Assembly (NCBI RefSeq): GCF_000158175.1
Contig: NZ_DS999411.1
Location: forward strand, 2,277,784 to 2,341,783
Source of the DNA: Luminiphilus syltensis NOR5-1B
Lineage (GTDB): Bacteria > Pseudomonadota > Gammaproteobacteria > Pseudomonadales > Halieaceae
Length of the DNA stretch: 64,000 nucleotides
Reading direction: 5' to 3'
Made by a program: the position numbers and the translations under genes. The notes beneath the pieces are model-generated. The model worked only from the letters and a program-made list of their open reading frames with translations. It searched no databases and was not told where the DNA came from. Below are positions 52,782-61,803 of this stretch, piece after piece; within the stretch, counting starts at the first letter, position 1, and every line of letters begins with the position of its first letter.

Positions 52782-53203
52782 AAACTCTCCACTGTAAAAA
52801 GAATGCGCAACAGGTAGCAGTGCACGTGGCAATGCATCCCGTGGGCGCATGACTGTGTTGATTTCTTGAGTGTTGCAACGGAGCGGCTGACCCGGGGGGC
52901 AGCAATGGGGAAGCTTGCGTAGTGTGGCGCGTTGGTCGGACGGTGCCTGAGGCAACCGCTCGAAAGACGCGCCCACTCGCTGATGAGTGGCTCGCACACC
53001 CCAAATAGACCAGATTGCGGCGCGCTTGTCGAAAAACCTTTTGTTCTAACTCCGAGTCCGGGTGGCGAAAAAGGGAATATGGGGTGAAGAATCGCTCGTA
53101 GACCCCTACCTGTTTCGTCACAAATTTGTCACAGATTGGCAATGTCTCTTTAACAATCGCGGCTTATGGTGCCCGCATTGACCGATTCGCAGGGAGTGTC
53201 GTT
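52782..53203. other. Divergent control region of rmf and the TonB-dependent receptor
   Basis: A 422-bp stretch without a gene. It holds the Pho box listed at 53115-53132 and, for rmf, no clearly readable promoter. A short open reading frame runs through it in frame with the receptor, but without a start of quality. Confidence 0.5.
53115..53132 (+). promoter_or_regulatory. Candidate PhoB box upstream of the TonB-dependent receptor
   Basis: TCGTCAC-AAAT-TTGTCAC: two 7-bp direct repeats with a 4-bp AT spacer, the layout of a Pho box (CTGTCAT-N4-CTGTCAC), matching the 18-bp consensus at 14 positions by my count. It lies about 70 bp before the start codon. A possible -10 (TTTAAC, 53149-53154) is a little further off than usual. 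Confidence 0.6.
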
Positions 53204-56200
53204 TTGCCGCAAGCACGGGTACCGTATTTCGATCGAGAGGCGCAGCCTCTGCTGACCTGTGCGCTTTTTGCCGTGAGCCTGCTGAGTCCACTGAGCGCGT
53301 GGGCAGACGATGAACTGATGCTCTATGTGCTCGACGGCGGCACACCTGTAGACGGGGTTGAAGTCAGCATTGATGGCCAATCGGTGGGCGAGACATCGCG
53401 GGACGGCGCTTTGGTAGCAGACCTGAGCGGCACCGAAGCTGGTGCGATGATGACCTTCTCTGACGGCGAGACCTACCCCCTGCGCCTGACCTATGGGCCG
53501 GCACAGTTGGTCGATGTCATTTTTGACCGAAACGAGCCTGCGAACCCCCGCATTGAAAGCTATGCCCGGGTGGAAGGAGCCGAGCAGCGTCGAGATGCGG
53601 CTCCCGGTAGCCTCGAGGTGGTTGTGCTGGAGGGCGATCGTCCTGCCGCCAATCAGTTGGTGGTTATTTCCAATGGTGGGGGAGGGGTTGCGACCAATAC
53701 CCAGGGTCGGGCCCAGCGGGAGTTACCTCGGGGCCTGTATCGGCTGACCGTGGGTGATATCCGGGAGTCTGTGCGAGTGGTTGCCGGAATTAGCAGCCAG
53801 GTGGTCATCCGTTTGCCCGGGCGTGAAGGCATTGCGTTGGATATTGGTGCCCCGGAGATCGAAGAGGTGTTCGTTACGGCCACCTTTGACCCCAGTGGGT
53901 TCGAGGTCAGCGAGCGCGATACCAGCAATATCGTCGATACGATCGGTGTCGAAATGCTGACCCGCTTCTCGGATTCGGACGTGGCCGCGTCGGTTGTACG
54001 AGTACCGGGTATCTCGGTTCAGGACGACAAGTTTGTGTTTATTCGTGGGTTGGGTGGTCGTTATATTTCATCGACATTGAACAATGCGACCATGCCATCC
54101 ACGAACCCCTCGAGACGTACGGTTCCACTCGATCTGTTCCCCTCCAATTTTGTCAATCAGCTCGATATCAAAAAAACGTTTCTTGCGTATATGCCGGGTG
54201 AGTCGACGGGCGGCAATCTGGTGATCAACACCAAGACTTTTCCTGATGAGCGCGGTGGTAGCGTTAACGTTTCCCTGGGAGGAACGTCGGATTTTACGGG
54301 GAAAACAACATTCGTCGATCCGTTGGAGGATGACTTCGACTGGCTTGGTTGGGACGCTGGCAACCGCTCCGAGGATGGTGGTGTGGCCGCCATTGCAACG
54401 CTGCTGGACTCGGGGTTTGCGACGGATACGACTACCGGCGAGACCTTCGCGCTGAATGATCCCATCAAAGGTGAGCTCGCTCGCGTTGGCGCCATCCTGA
54501 TCAAGGATGGTTTCGATCTCCATACGGCCAGTGTGAAGCCCGATGTCGGTTTGGGCGCCAATTACGGTGATCTGTTCTATCTGGATAACTCCGAGCTCGG
54601 ATTCTACGCCGCCGTCAATTACTCCAACCAATGGTCCAAGCGCGATGAGGGTGAGCGCAACAGCTACACGCCGACCCTCGATTTGCTGGACAACTTTGTA
54701 TTTCAGCGCTCATCCAATTCGGTCGAGACCAGTGGGCTCTTCTCAGTGGGCTGGAACGTCGGTAACAGCACCCTGGAGTGGAATAATGTGCTTTCCCGCG
54801 TCAGTGAAAGTCAGATCGAGCGTTTTGTCGGTGAGGAGGGCGATGAGCGCCAGTCGGTGTACCGTCAAACAACTCAGTGGGAAGAGCGTCAATACATTTC
54901 TTCACAGCTCCTGGGCTCACACTTTCTCAATGAGGACGGATCACTCTTTGGTGAGTGGCAATTTACTGCGAGCCAGGCCGATCGCTATGCACCGGATCGA
55001 CGGGAAGTGGAGTTTCGGGCCTCCCAGTCCCAGACCGATGCCGATGCGCTGAAGCAGGGCTTTGAGTTTCAGAAAACCAACGATCAGCAGACCGTGCCCC
55101 TCGCGGGCTTTTTCATCGAACCCAACGTCATTCTCCGGCGCTACGACGAATTGACCGATAACAACTTCGACGGTTCATTTGATATTACCTGGGACGCCTA
55201 CGACGATGGAGGGAGCTTCGGCGTCTTGCAGGCGGGCGTGCAGGCGATCTATCGGGAGCGTGATTCGGAAAGTAACTCCTACGGATTCAACATCAACCAG
55301 GCCCGTGATGATTTGCTCGCGTCCGATAATCTGCTCGTCTCCGATGTCATCTACGTCTGTGGCGAAGGCAATGGTGCGGTGAGCTGCCCGGAGGGAGCCG
55401 AGGGAGGTATCGCCGATGATCCCGACGATGGTTTTGTCTTTGATGATAAAACCCTGGCCTCCGACAGTTACGAGGCCGAGCTGACCTACACCAGCGCCTA
55501 CGCGTCCTACGACCACACCATCAACAATACCTGGCAGGTCATTGCCGGAACGCGCTACGAGATTTACGACCAGACGACGGAAACGTTCTCGCTCCAGGGC
55601 GCCCAGGAGGCCGTCGAGTCGACGATAGACGAGGCGAGCATTCTGCCTTCGCTGGGTATCAACTGGTTTTACTCCGACAACCAACAGCTGCGATTTGCGG
55701 TGTCAAAAACAGTAGCGAGGCCGGACTTTAAAGAGGCGGCGAATGCCACTTTTTATGACAATGAATTCAACTTCCGGATTCGTGGCAATCCGTTTCTTGA
55801 GATTTCCGACATCGTCAACGTGGATTTGCGCTGGGAATGGTATTCGGATGAGAACGAGCAGGACAATTTGTCCATCGCGGCTTTTTACAAGGATATGGAG
55901 AAGCCGATCGAGCGGGTGGTTCAGCCCGCGTCGGGAACTGCCGGTAACTCCCGCACCTTCCAGAATTCTGACAGCGCGGAATTGCTGGGTGTTGAGGTCG
56001 AGGGTCGTCGCGAATTCAATCTTACCGACGACTACAACAACACCCTGTTTGTTTCCTTCAATGCCGCCTGGATTGATTCTGAAGTGACTGCCGATAACCA
56101 GGACGCGCGAGCATTACAGGGCCAGCCCGAATACACGGCCAATTTGGTCCTCGGTTACGACAACTTCAGTTCTGGCCATCAGCTCACGCTGCTCTATAAC

Positions 56201-56434
56201 GAAAACGGAGAGTCTATTGCCGATGTGGGTGTCTCGGGTGCGCCCGATGTCATCTTCGAGCCGAGGGGCGAGCTCAATCTGGTGTATCGCTATACCGGAT
56301 TTGAGCCGGCGACGATTCGCGCCCGAATTCAGAACGTACTCAACGAACCAGTCGAGTACACACAGGGCGGCAATGTGTTTCAGAAGTTTGAAAAAGGTAT
56401 GACTTTCCAGCTCGGTTTGCGCTGGCAGTTTTGA
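53204..56434 (+). CDS. TonB-dependent outer membrane receptor with N-terminal regulatory-like domains
   Basis: About 1076 residues. A TTG at 53204 after AGGGAG gives a signal peptide ending in LLSPLSAWA; earlier in-frame codons (to 53126) give no signal. Two carboxypeptidase-regulatory-like (Ig-fold) segments occupy about residues 28-230 (LYVLDGGTPVDGVEVSIDGQ, VVVLEGDRPAANQLVVISNG). A TonB-box-like EEVFVTATFDPSGF, the plug domain (SVVRVPGISVQDDKFVFIRGLGG), and a long barrel ending in FQLGLRWQF with terminal Phe follow. It imports a substrate with TonB energy. The Pho-box upstream suggests a phosphorus compound, by inference. It pairs with the next lipoprotein. Confidence 0.9.
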   Translation: MPQARVPYFDREAQPLLTCALFAVSLLSPLSAWADDELMLYVLDGGTPVDGVEVSIDGQSVGETSRDGALVADLSGTEAGAMMTFSDGETYPLRLTYGPAQLVDVIFDRNEPANPRIESYARVEGAEQRRDAAPGSLEVVVLEGDRPAANQLVVISNGGGGVATNTQGRAQRELPRGLYRLTVGDIRESVRVVAGISSQVVIRLPGREGIALDIGAPEIEEVFVTATFDPSGFEVSERDTSNIVDTIGVEMLTRFSDSDVAASVVRVPGISVQDDKFVFIRGLGGRYISSTLNNATMPSTNPSRRTVPLDLFPSNFVNQLDIKKTFLAYMPGESTGGNLVINTKTFPDERGGSVNVSLGGTSDFTGKTTFVDPLEDDFDWLGWDAGNRSEDGGVAAIATLLDSGFATDTTTGETFALNDPIKGELARVGAILIKDGFDLHTASVKPDVGLGANYGDLFYLDNSELGFYAAVNYSNQWSKRDEGERNSYTPTLDLLDNFVFQRSSNSVETSGLFSVGWNVGNSTLEWNNVLSRVSESQIERFVGEEGDERQSVYRQTTQWEERQYISSQLLGSHFLNEDGSLFGEWQFTASQADRYAPDRREVEFRASQSQTDADALKQGFEFQKTNDQQTVPLAGFFIEPNVILRRYDELTDNNFDGSFDITWDAYDDGGSFGVLQAGVQAIYRERDSESNSYGFNINQARDDLLASDNLLVSDVIYVCGEGNGAVSCPEGAEGGIADDPDDGFVFDDKTLASDSYEAELTYTSAYASYDHTINNTWQVIAGTRYEIYDQTTETFSLQGAQEAVESTIDEASILPSLGINWFYSDNQQLRFAVSKTVARPDFKEAANATFYDNEFNFRIRGNPFLEISDIVNVDLRWEWYSDENEQDNLSIAAFYKDMEKPIERVVQPASGTAGNSRTFQNSDSAELLGVEVEGRREFNLTDDYNNTLFVSFNAAWIDSEVTADNQDARALQGQPEYTANLVLGYDNFSSGHQLTLLYNENGESIADVGVSGAPDVIFEPRGELNLVYRYTGFEPATIRARIQNVLNEPVEYTQGGNVFQKFEKGMTFQLGLRWQF

Positions 56435-56475
56435 TTTTTTAACGGCTACGATTTTCCCACAGTAGGAGAAAGGTA

Positions 56476-57969
56476 ATGAAGACGCAGTTTATTTCGATGG
56501 CAATAGCACTACTGGTGCTGACCGCAATCAGCGGGTGCTCCGACGGTGATAACACCACTATCACTATTGAGGCGCCTACCGATGAAAGCGTCGATTCTGG
56601 CGGTGGTGACATCATTGGTGGAGACAATAATAGCGGTGGCGATGATGGTGATGGTCCCAGCGGCGTCGCCTGCCCTGAAGGCACCAGTGAAGTGGCCACC
56701 GATGTCTGTCAGTTGCCCGAGGTGGTCTCGGCGGACCTGACCCTCGTCGCCGGTAATACCTACTTGCTCAATGGCCGAGTCACGGTGGGTAACGGTAACG
56801 GTCAGCTCGGGGACGATGGCAATCTGCTCGATGGCACTCCTGTTCAGAGCATCACTCTGACAATTGAACCGGGGGTTCAGATTGAGGCGGTTAGCGGGAC
56901 CTTTGCCAATCTCATCATCACCCGTGGCAGTCAGATTGATGCCCAGGGCACAGCCGACGCGCCCATCGTTTTCAGCTCTACTGACGATGGCTTCGATGGC
57001 TCTGGCGAGTGGGGTGGTCTTATCCTGCACGGCTATGCGCCACACAACGAATGCACTGCCGGCGGTGCGATCTGCAACATCGACTCCGAAGGGGAGAGCG
57101 GTTTTGCTGGTGGTTACGATCCCGAGGACTCGAGTGGTGTACTGGCCTACGTTATTGTTGTTGAGGGCGGCTTTGAGTTCTCACCGGGCAACGAGATCAA
57201 TGGCATTTCGCTGATTGGTGTGGGCGCTGGCACCGATATGAGCCACATCGCTATCGGTGGAAACTCCGATGACGGTATTGAGTTCTATGGCGGCACCGTG
57301 AATGTGAAGCACCTGCTGCTGGTGAACAACCTCGATGACTCCCTCGACTGGGACGAAGGGTTCCAGGGTAACCTGCAGTATGTACTGGTGATCCAGTCCA
57401 GCTCAGGCGGCGGTGAGGCGTTTGAAATGGACACACAAGGGACCGATCTGTTCCTGTCCAAGCCCACTCTGGCCAACGTCACCGTAATCGCGGACAAGCG
57501 CGAGGGCGATGATCCGTTCATCTTCAACTTCAAGGCGGGCTCCGGCGGGTTTTTCCACAATACGGTTGTCACTGTTGCCGAGGGCAATGCGACACCACTA
57601 ACCACCTGTGTCAACGTCGACGGTGTCGACTCCGAGGCCCTGGTGGGTACGGCGCTGGTGCTCAACAACTGGATTCAGGATTGCGCGGCTGGTGATGCCG
57701 ATCAAGGCACGCTATCGGGCGCGAATGTCAGTCTCGACAACGGCACGATTGCGGCGCTTCCTGCCATGCTCGGCGATCGCTACGAGTCGATGGCGGCCGA
57801 GGCGACCGGGCTCGATGCACTCGATTGGCCGGGTATCAACGGCGTGTTTACCGAGTCGGTGGCCGATCCTGACTTCCTCGACAGCACCACTTTTATTGGT
57901 GCGGTTGACCCCGATGACAGCAGCGACACATGGTACGACTTTGTCGATGGGGTCATTGCATTACCCTAG
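56476..57969 (+). CDS. Large lipoprotein, beta-helix-like, partner of the receptor
   Basis: A 497-residue lipoprotein: signal with lipobox AISGC, then a long Asp/Gly/Asn/Ser linker (residues 23-60), then a repetitive beta-rich body with many parallel-beta-helix-like strands (VQSITLTIEPGVQIEAVSG, GTADAPIVFSSTDDG, WGGLILHGYAP). Acidic patches such as DSLDWDEG and DDPDDSSD-type runs could bind metal. No catalytic residues recognised. AGGAGAAAGG precedes the ATG. Only 41 bp behind the receptor, followed by a strong terminator, so the two form one operon. Role as a surface substrate-capture protein is inference. Confidence 0.82.
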   Translation: MKTQFISMAIALLVLTAISGCSDGDNTTITIEAPTDESVDSGGGDIIGGDNNSGGDDGDGPSGVACPEGTSEVATDVCQLPEVVSADLTLVAGNTYLLNGRVTVGNGNGQLGDDGNLLDGTPVQSITLTIEPGVQIEAVSGTFANLIITRGSQIDAQGTADAPIVFSSTDDGFDGSGEWGGLILHGYAPHNECTAGGAICNIDSEGESGFAGGYDPEDSSGVLAYVIVVEGGFEFSPGNEINGISLIGVGAGTDMSHIAIGGNSDDGIEFYGGTVNVKHLLLVNNLDDSLDWDEGFQGNLQYVLVIQSSSGGGEAFEMDTQGTDLFLSKPTLANVTVIADKREGDDPFIFNFKAGSGGFFHNTVVTVAEGNATPLTTCVNVDGVDSEALVGTALVLNNWIQDCAAGDADQGTLSGANVSLDNGTIAALPAMLGDRYESMAAEATGLDALDWPGINGVFTESVADPDFLDSTTFIGAVDPDDSSDTWYDFVDGVIALP

Positions 57970-57988
57970 AGCCAGACCTTCGCTCGTA

Positions 57989-58013
57989 AGCGGCCTTAGG
58001 GCCGCTTTTTTTT
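57989..58013 (+). terminator. Rho-independent terminator of the receptor/lipoprotein operon
   Basis: A 7-bp stem AGCGGCC/GGCCGCT with loop TTAG is followed by eight T (58006-58013), 20 bp behind the lipoprotein stop. Confidence 0.9.
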
Positions 58014-58104
58014 GTTTTTGAGATTTTTTTTCTGTCTCTGTGATCCGGATAAAAAAAGCCGTCGTAATTGTTTGTAACTGTTGTTTTGTTGGAGCTTTTC
58101 ATGG

Positions 58105-58181
58105 GGCACCTACAAACCGGTTCTACACCATCTTCCCCCAGATGGTATTTCTTCCCCGGCCCACAAGGCCGGGGTTTTTTT
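58105..58181 (+). ncRNA. Candidate small RNA or leader with two hairpins and terminator
   Basis: Between the operon terminator and the DUF3833 gene lies a compact element. A hairpin at 58127-58146 (ACCATCT/AGATGGT) has loop TCCCCC. A GC-rich terminator hairpin at 58154-58174 (CCCCGGCC/GGCCGGGG) is followed by seven T. CTTCCCC occurs twice, complementary to Shine-Dalgarno-type sequences. Its 5' end is a guess and no clear promoter was found; it could instead be an attenuator of the next gene. Confidence 0.45.
58154..58181 (+). terminator. Rho-independent terminator just upstream of the DUF3833 start
   Basis: An 8-bp perfect stem CCCCGGCC/GGCCGGGG with 5-base loop and seven T, ending 21 bp before the ATG at 58203. 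A terminator in this position has no coding gene of its own to end, since the preceding operon already has one at 57989-58013. Confidence 0.85.
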
Positions 58182-58202
58182 ATTTCCTTTTCAAGAGTTT
58201 CT

Positions 58203-58757
58203 ATGTCGAAAATAGCTGCAATTACACTGATGGCGCTGTTTGTCTCTGCCTGTAATTCCGTAAAGGTCAGTGATTACGCGTCAAACACCCCCAAGCTCGA
58301 CCCCGAGCAGTTTTTCGATGGAAAATTGACCGCCCATGGGGTCGTTAAGAATTTTTCCGGCGAAGTCATCCGCCGCTTCAATGCAGATATTGCCGCGTGC
58401 TGGGATGATGGCGTCGGCACCCTCGACGAAGACTTTATTTTCGATGATGGCGAGAAGCAAAAGCGCATCTGGACCCTGCGCCCTGCGGGGGATGGTACCT
58501 ACAACGCAACCGCCGGAGATGTCGTCGGCGAGGGTAAGGCGTCCTGGGCGGGCAACGCCATGTTCCTCAAATATGTTCTGCGGGTTCCGCTCGATGATGA
58601 CACCATCGATTTGACCATCGATGATCGTATGTACCTGGTTAACGAAAACATCCTGATCAATGAGTCGATAATGACCAAGTTCGGCTTCAAGGTGGGTGAG
58701 ATTGTACTCACTATTATTCGCCATCCAGGTGGTGACGCCCAGTGCACGCCAAGCTGA
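58203..58757 (+). CDS. DUF3833-family lipoprotein
   Basis: A 184-residue lipoprotein: MSKIAAITLMALFVSAC gives lipobox FVSAC. The PEQFFDGKLTAHGVVKNFSGEVIRR segment is typical of DUF3833. Further family marks are DFIFDDGEKQKRIWTL and the RVPLDDDTIDLTIDDRMYLV stretch. Start ATG at 58203; the 45 codons ahead of it run through the terminator and are not coding. Function unknown. It overlaps the DUF3429 gene by 16 bp. Confidence 0.88.
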   Translation: MSKIAAITLMALFVSACNSVKVSDYASNTPKLDPEQFFDGKLTAHGVVKNFSGEVIRRFNADIAACWDDGVGTLDEDFIFDDGEKQKRIWTLRPAGDGTYNATAGDVVGEGKASWAGNAMFLKYVLRVPLDDDTIDLTIDDRMYLVNENILINESIMTKFGFKVGEIVLTIIRHPGGDAQCTPS

Positions 58758-59176
58758 CAGCACGCACCCTTGGCTTTGCTGGGCTCATCCCGTTCTATGC
58801 ATTCCTGGCGGGAATCTACTGGTACGAGGATTACCCCAGAGCCCTCTCGGTGCAGGGTTTCGTCGTATATTCGCTGGCAATCCTGTGTTTCCTTTCCGGT
58901 TCCGTATGGGGACACGCCCGAACCCAGTCGGTAGGTGAGCAGCCGATCCGGTTGCTGGTCAGCAATGGTCTGGTGATCTTTGGGGTGGCGGCAGTATTAA
59001 CCGCCCAGGCGATGATCGCGTCATTGCTGTTGATGCTCGGATTTATTGGGTTGTTGTGGTACGAGCGCAACGTCGATGGAACTGGCACATGGTATGCCGC
59101 TATGCGTACCCAATTGACGGTGGGCGTTGTTATTGCCCACCTGTTATACATAGCGCTGCACATGTCGGGGCTCTAA
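58742..59176 (+). CDS. DUF3429-family membrane protein
   Basis: A 144-residue protein with five hydrophobic segments (for example LGFAGLIPFYAFLAGIYWY and VVYSLAILCFLSGSVWGH). The FLSGSVWG motif is typical of DUF3429. GTG start inside the end of the DUF3833 gene. Function unknown. Followed 47 bp later by an SDR gene. Confidence 0.85.
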   Translation: MHAKLTARTLGFAGLIPFYAFLAGIYWYEDYPRALSVQGFVVYSLAILCFLSGSVWGHARTQSVGEQPIRLLVSNGLVIFGVAAVLTAQAMIASLLLMLGFIGLLWYERNVDGTGTWYAAMRTQLTVGVVIAHLLYIALHMSGL

Positions 59177-59223
59177 ACACCCTAAAGCCGCGTCCTCGGT
59201 GGACTGAAAGAGATCGAAGCGTT

Positions 59224-60003
59224 ATGGAAACTCCTCGCCGTGCCTTGATTACCGGCGCTTCTGCGGGGCTGGGGTTGGAGTTCGCCCGGCAACTTGCGGC
59301 AAAAGGTTATCACCTGGTTCTGGTGGCACGACGAGAAGACCGGCTTGAGACCATTGGTACTGCATTGGCGGCGGAATTTGGGGTCGGGGTCGAGTGCTTG
59401 GTGGCGGATCTTAGCGAGGCTGGCTCTGTTGAAAAGATTGTCAGGGAGTTGGCGCAACGGGGGCTTTCCATCGACTTCCTCGTCAATAACGCAGGCATTG
59501 CCGGCCCCAATCTGATCACCGATCGCGATTGGCCGGCACAGCGCGACTTTTTCCAGTTGATGATGACCTCCGTGGCTGAGCTTTGTCATCACCTGATCCC
59601 GCCAATGATCGAGCGGGGTTTCGGTCGGGTGGTCAACGTGGCCTCGGTCGCTGGTCGCATCGCCTTGAATGGCAGTGGAAATTACGGGCCCGCAAAGGCC
59701 TACGTCATCGCGCTGTCAGAAGAGCTCAATCTGCTGGTGGCCGACACCGGCGTCAACGTTTGTGCATTGTGTCCGGGGTATACCCACACCGATTTCCACG
59801 AGACCGCGGGCCTTGGGGAGATGAAGGCTGAGATGCCCAAATGGTTGTGGTATGACGCCGATGGCGTTGTACGAGATGGGCTTCGTGCCGTCGAGGCCGG
59901 CAAGCCTGTCATGGTATCGGGTAGACTTTATCGATGGCTCGACCCGTTTTTGCAATCGGTCTGGACGCGCTGGATGTTTCGTTTTCGAACGCGACCCGAT
60001 TGA
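59224..60003 (+). CDS. Short-chain dehydrogenase/reductase
   Basis: Classical SDR of 259 residues. Cofactor loop TGASAGLG (residues 10-17), NNAG at 88-91, catalytic serine S141 (NVASVAG), tyrosine Y154 and lysine K158 (NYGPAKAY). An Arg after the second strand (ARREDR) favours NADP(H). Substrate unknown. The ATG at 59224 begins METPRRALITGAS; upstream reading overlaps the DUF3429 gene. Confidence 0.9.
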   Translation: METPRRALITGASAGLGLEFARQLAAKGYHLVLVARREDRLETIGTALAAEFGVGVECLVADLSEAGSVEKIVRELAQRGLSIDFLVNNAGIAGPNLITDRDWPAQRDFFQLMMTSVAELCHHLIPPMIERGFGRVVNVASVAGRIALNGSGNYGPAKAYVIALSEELNLLVADTGVNVCALCPGYTHTDFHETAGLGEMKAEMPKWLWYDADGVVRDGLRAVEAGKPVMVSGRLYRWLDPFLQSVWTRWMFRFRTRPD

Positions 60004-60389
60004 TGCGGGTGCTCCGGATTTTTTGTCGGCTCATATTTCTCAGGTTGTCTCGGTATGGGTCAAAGCAATAAACAGAACGGGGCCCATGGTGATCGGCAGT
60101 ATCGCGATGGCAGTTGATTCGCACATCCCGCGCAATTCCTCAAAAAACAAGAAGAGGGTTTCGTGTGCCGACGCGCGTGAAGCCTGGGTATATGGCGGTC
60201 CGCAGACGATTCGAACCCCGGAACTCTTTCGGTTCGACGGCTATAAGGATCGTTGCTTTCGACCACGTAGGACGCCCGCCGAAATTCGTCAGACGGCGAA
60301 TTCGCGATCATACCCTGCAATATCGCGGCCACAATGCAACTGCTACACTTATTGATAAAAAACCCGAACAGTATGGAACTCAAGGGGCT
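60004..60389. other. Intergenic region before cbpA
   Basis: A 386-bp stretch. Several open frames cross it on both strands but none has a family match or good start. A T-loop-like ATTCGAACCCC at about 60209-60219 does not sit in a foldable tRNA. The cbpA promoter should be in its right part; none stands out. Confidence 0.4.
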
Positions 60390-61325
60390 ATGGAATTCAA
60401 GGACTACTACAAGATCCTCGGCGTGGCGCCTGACGCGGAAAAGGCTGACATCAAAGTGGCCTACCGCAAGCTGGCACGCAAGTTTCACCCGGACCTGAAT
60501 CCGGACGAGGGCGCAGAGGCCAGCTTCAAGGAGGTCGCGGAGGCCTGGGAGGTTCTTAAAGACAGCGAGCGGCGCGCAGAGTACGACGAGCTGCGCCGTT
60601 ACGGGGGCAGGCAGCGTGAAGGATTCGAGCCGCCGCCGGGCTGGCAGTCGGCGTCAGGTCAGCAACACCACAGTGCGGACTTCTCGGACTTTTTCAACGA
60701 GATATTCGGCAGCGGTTTCGGCCGCGAGCCCCATGGGGCCCCTGGCGGTTCAGGCTTTCGCGGACAGGACGTGGAAATCGAGCTGCCGGTGTTCCTTGAG
60801 GAGACCGTCACCGACGCAAGCAAGCCGGTGGAGTATGAGTTGCCAGTGATCGAGGCCGGGGGCATCCGGCGTGTCAAAAAATCCCTCAAGGTAACAATCC
60901 CCGCCGGGACCGCCGACGGAGAGCGAATTCGGGTCAAGGGACAAGGCTCGCCGGGGCAGGGGGACGCTCCGGCAGGTGATCTGTACCTGCATGTACGCCT
61001 GGTGCCTCACCCGGTGTTTGATCTGAAGGGCCACAACCTGCTGGTGACTGTGCCGGTCGCTCCCTGGGAGGCGGCGTTGGGAGCCAAGGTGACCGTGCCG
61101 ACCCTTGAGGGGGAGATCAAGCTTACCGTTGCACCGGGCAGTCAATCGGGGCAGAAGCTGCGTGTGCGTGGCAGGGGGCTGTCGAAACGCGATGGAAAGG
61201 GCGACCTCTACGCGGTACTGAAAGTGGTCATGCCGCCCACGGTCGACGCCGAAACGGAGGCGCTCTGGCAAACGCTGGCGACAAAGGCGGCCTTCGATCC
61301 GCGAAAAGAGTGGAGTAAGCGATGA
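60390..61325 (+). CDS. cbpA: DnaJ-family co-chaperone CbpA
   Basis: Type II J-protein of 311 residues, stimulating DnaK and binding curved DNA. N-terminal J domain DYYKILGVAPDAEKADIKVA with H33-P-D35, then a G/F region (about 75-115), and two C-terminal beta domains without the DnaJ zinc finger (VEIELPVFLEE, TIPAGTADGERIRVKGQG). AAGGGG precedes the ATG at 60390. The longer upstream frame is not coding. cbpM follows with a 4-bp overlap, as in E. coli. Confidence 0.95.
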   Translation: MEFKDYYKILGVAPDAEKADIKVAYRKLARKFHPDLNPDEGAEASFKEVAEAWEVLKDSERRAEYDELRRYGGRQREGFEPPPGWQSASGQQHHSADFSDFFNEIFGSGFGREPHGAPGGSGFRGQDVEIELPVFLEETVTDASKPVEYELPVIEAGGIRRVKKSLKVTIPAGTADGERIRVKGQGSPGQGDAPAGDLYLHVRLVPHPVFDLKGHNLLVTVPVAPWEAALGAKVTVPTLEGEIKLTVAPGSQSGQKLRVRGRGLSKRDGKGDLYAVLKVVMPPTVDAETEALWQTLATKAAFDPRKEWSKR

Positions 61326-61636
61326 TGTCTACACTTGTGCGTATTACCGTCAGTGAATTCTGTGAGCAGGAGGGGCTGTCGCGTAGAACAGTCGCTGAAC
61401 TTGTGGAGTGCGACGTTGCACGGCCCCTGAATGAAGGCTCGGCCGCGGACTGGCAGTTTGATGCCACTGGGGTTCACTGGATGAAGCGTGCGATTCGCTT
61501 GCAACGGGACTTCGAACTCGATTGGGTCACTGTCGCCACGATGATCGACCTGCTTCGCCAGCGAGAGCGGCTCCTGAAGGAAAACCAGAACCTGCGCAGA
61601 CAGCTGGGGCGGTTTCTCAAGTCGGAGGAACACTAA
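61322..61636 (+). CDS. cbpM: Chaperone modulator CbpM
   Basis: A 104-residue MerR-like helical protein that binds the J domain of CbpA and inhibits it. VRITVSEFCEQEGLSRRTVAELVECD, then WMKRAIRLQRDFELDWVTVA and a leucine-rich coiled C-terminus RLLKENQNLRRQLGRFL fit the family. The ATG at 61322 overlaps the cbpA stop. Confidence 0.9.
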   Translation: MMSTLVRITVSEFCEQEGLSRRTVAELVECDVARPLNEGSAADWQFDATGVHWMKRAIRLQRDFELDWVTVATMIDLLRQRERLLKENQNLRRQLGRFLKSEEH

Positions 61637-61717
61637 AGCTGTCGCCAGCCTTGACTTGTATTGGGTGGAACCACCGATTGCGCCAGTCGACGCTTTATAA
61701 TCAGTGGTTTATGGATA

Positions 61718-61794
61718 TGGTGCCCCTGAGACGATTCGAACGTCTGACATCTGCCTTAGGAGGGCAGCGCTCTATCCAGCTGAGCTACAGGGGC
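61718..61794 (-). tRNA. tRNA-Arg (anticodon CCT)
   Basis: A 77-base cloverleaf read leftward, CCA encoded. Acceptor arms GCCCCTG and CAGGGGC pair, the D-loop has AGCTCAGCTGGATAGAGC, the anticodon loop CTCCTAA is between CTGCC and GGCAG, and the T-arm is AGACGTTCGAATCGTCT. Confidence 0.96.
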
Positions 61795-61803
61795 TGAAGT
61801 GCA

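Noticed and set aside
60190-60290. tRNA-like sequence with GGGGTTCGAAT on the reverse strand
   Set aside because: The T-stem and acceptor arms do not pair and no anticodon arm can be drawn; not a tRNA, nor tRNA-Sec.
60060-60488. Leftward 142-codon open frame overlapping the start of cbpA
   Set aside because: It overlaps the highly conserved J domain on the opposite strand and has no family signature; a shadow frame.
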